This document shows, piece after piece, positions 62,903-64,000 of a stretch of DNA of 64,000 bases. This DNA comes from Arbacia lixula (taxonomy: Eukaryota > Echinodermata > Echinoidea > Arbacioida > Arbaciidae). How positions within the stretch are numbered: the stretch's first letter is position 1; each line of letters begins with the position of its first letter. Location of the stretch: contig CAVLGW020000022.1 of NCBI GenBank assembly GCA_963669155.1, forward strand, positions 61,001-125,000. The letters are read 5' to 3'. Made by a program: the position numbers and the translations under genes. The notes beneath the pieces are model-generated. The model did not search any database. It was not told the origin of the DNA and worked only from the letters and a program-made list of their open reading frames with translations.

Positions 62903-64000
62903 CTGAAGACATAGTGGGAGACAAAAACTCTCTTGTTTAAAGACAGGGAGCTCTTTTGCAGGTCAAAAAAAATCAAATTTTGTAAAATAAAAAAAAACAC
63001 AGAAAATGGAAGAAAATGCTATGTAGGAACTTCCCTCCCAATTATCATAGACCTAGAAACTTACTTAAAGTGGATTTACATGAATAGACCGTTTTCGTAA
63101 TGTGTGTACAAGACCTTTAATTTTGCACATGGCCGCAACCTCGGACAAACAAACGCTGCCCGTCGTCTGCACCGTACCGTACCGCACGCATACGAAGTAC
63201 ACAATGCGGCGCTAGTTCATAAGTGCATCCATACTTTGGCACTTATTTTATAAATTTGCACCCTAAACCTAACCCTGACCCTAACCCGTACCCTAAACCT
63301 AATTCTAAACCTAACTTTGACCCTAACTCTAACCCTAGACAACTTCTTTGCCGTTGAATTCGTCCAAAAAAGTGATTTCTACGTCTCCATTAGCGCCCGT
63401 TTCGGCCCTTGCCCCGATACTGCTGCGGCGAGCTATAGCCGTGCAGCCGCGTACGCTGCCGTGACAATGCATGGGTCGCGGGTACAATGCACTCGATTCA
63501 CTTTTTTCTTTGAACTAATTAAGACCTCATTGTGGACAATACATGTATCAGATTTACACAGCTGGCATATAACAATTAGTAAGATTGTCAGGAGTTCAGA
63601 TTCTCAGGGGAAAGTTATTTTTTTTAGCAGAAAGTTAGGCAATAATCGGCGATAATCTCGGTGAACCACTGCTGCCACGAGATATGGGGCTCTCGGTATT
63701 TGCAGTACGGCCTAAAATGTACAAGGTGAAGATTTCTTCCATTCCCGAAACAAACAAACAAACAAACAAAAACTCGAAAAGTGCCAACTCTGGATCAAGG
63801 CATGTGGAAGAAAGGACTTGACAACAGACAAAATCAGGACAGACACCTATATTTGCTCCAAGTATTTTTTTTATGGGAATGGCCAGCCGCGACAACAGAT
63901 CACCCAACCCGAATACCTGCTGCCGCACCCGAGAGAGAGCTAGTAGCCATCGACCTGCATCCCAAACGACAGAAAGCCACCGAATAATCTAACAGTTTGA
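62903..64000. other. Upstream intron of the GLB1L-like gene, no further exon found
   Basis: I searched the minus strand for the nucleophile exon (an EYWSGWFD-like motif) and did not find it. The stretch holds a dispersed repeat (62937-63110, sharing aacttccctcccaat with 16258 in inverse form), a telomere-like tract at 63262-63340 and an (AAAC)n run at 63749-63771. Confidence 0.5.
63262..63340. repeat. Interstitial telomere-like tract (CCCTAA variants)
   Basis: About twelve hexamer-like units: ccctaaacctaaccctgacc, ctaacccgtaccctaaacct and so on, with variants (ttgacc, attcta). CCCTAA is the telomere unit of deuterostomes and many other animals. Degeneracy suggests an old insertion or repair patch. 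Confidence 0.75.

Noticed and set aside
63635..63720. Minus-strand stretch giving ISWQQWFTEII, looked at as a possible upstream GLB1L exon
   Set aside because: It does not match the GH35 nucleophile region and lacks a clear acceptor/donor pair in phase; possibly part of a repeat.

Overview
The window is eukaryotic, gene-poor and repeat-rich. Coding sequence is split into short exons with canonical GT/AG borders, long introns, many palindromic non-autonomous DNA transposons and many microsatellites. The gene families (beta-secretase, GH35 beta-galactosidase-like, COR/TIR-type ROCO gene) and the TE mixture (PIF/Harbinger, Gypsy, TTAA-flanked MITEs, TCCG-type repeats) fit a marine invertebrate, most likely a deuterostome such as an echinoderm or hemichordate. 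The species cannot be fixed from the sequence alone.

Layout. 1-4.3 kb: mostly noncoding, with two small + strand exons of an integrase-core-like gene family. 4.9-10.6 kb (+): five exons of a ROCO-family gene (COR domain, Cys-rich block, second half of a TIR domain), broken by a frameshift and an in-frame stop. 10.7-29.4 kb: no intact gene. This part holds a decayed transposon cluster: a PIF/Harbinger-type DDE transposase and a Myb/SANT-like partner (both minus strand, both broken), a Gypsy gag-protease remnant lying between them, and a TTAA-flanked piggyBac-like element with poly-G/poly-C ends. A pyrimidine-rich higher-order satellite follows. 29.5-41.9 kb (+): a complete 11-exon beta-secretase (BACE) gene whose exon phases all join, giving 533 residues. 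42-52.8 kb: intergenic MITE graveyard between two convergent genes. 53.0-62.9 kb (-): the C-terminal ten exons of a GLB1L2/3-like GH35 beta-galactosidase family gene, whose 5' part lies beyond the window.

The most unusual feature is shared by the two intact genes. Three exon/intron borders have been expanded into tandem arrays that carry both the splice site and the adjoining part of the exon: eight extra splice acceptors plus the second catalytic Asp motif in BACE exon 6, six extra acceptors plus the start of the last GLB1L exon, and three to four extra splice donors plus the end of an internal GLB1L exon. The copied exon parts are 45, 18 and 54 bp. In the BACE array the exon differences are synonymous and every decoy keeps a good splice site. 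A second notable point is a repeat family (copies at about 8.1 and 34.6 kb) whose internal monomers carry perfect DR1 nuclear-receptor half-site pairs. One copy sits in the BACE intron directly after the exon array.
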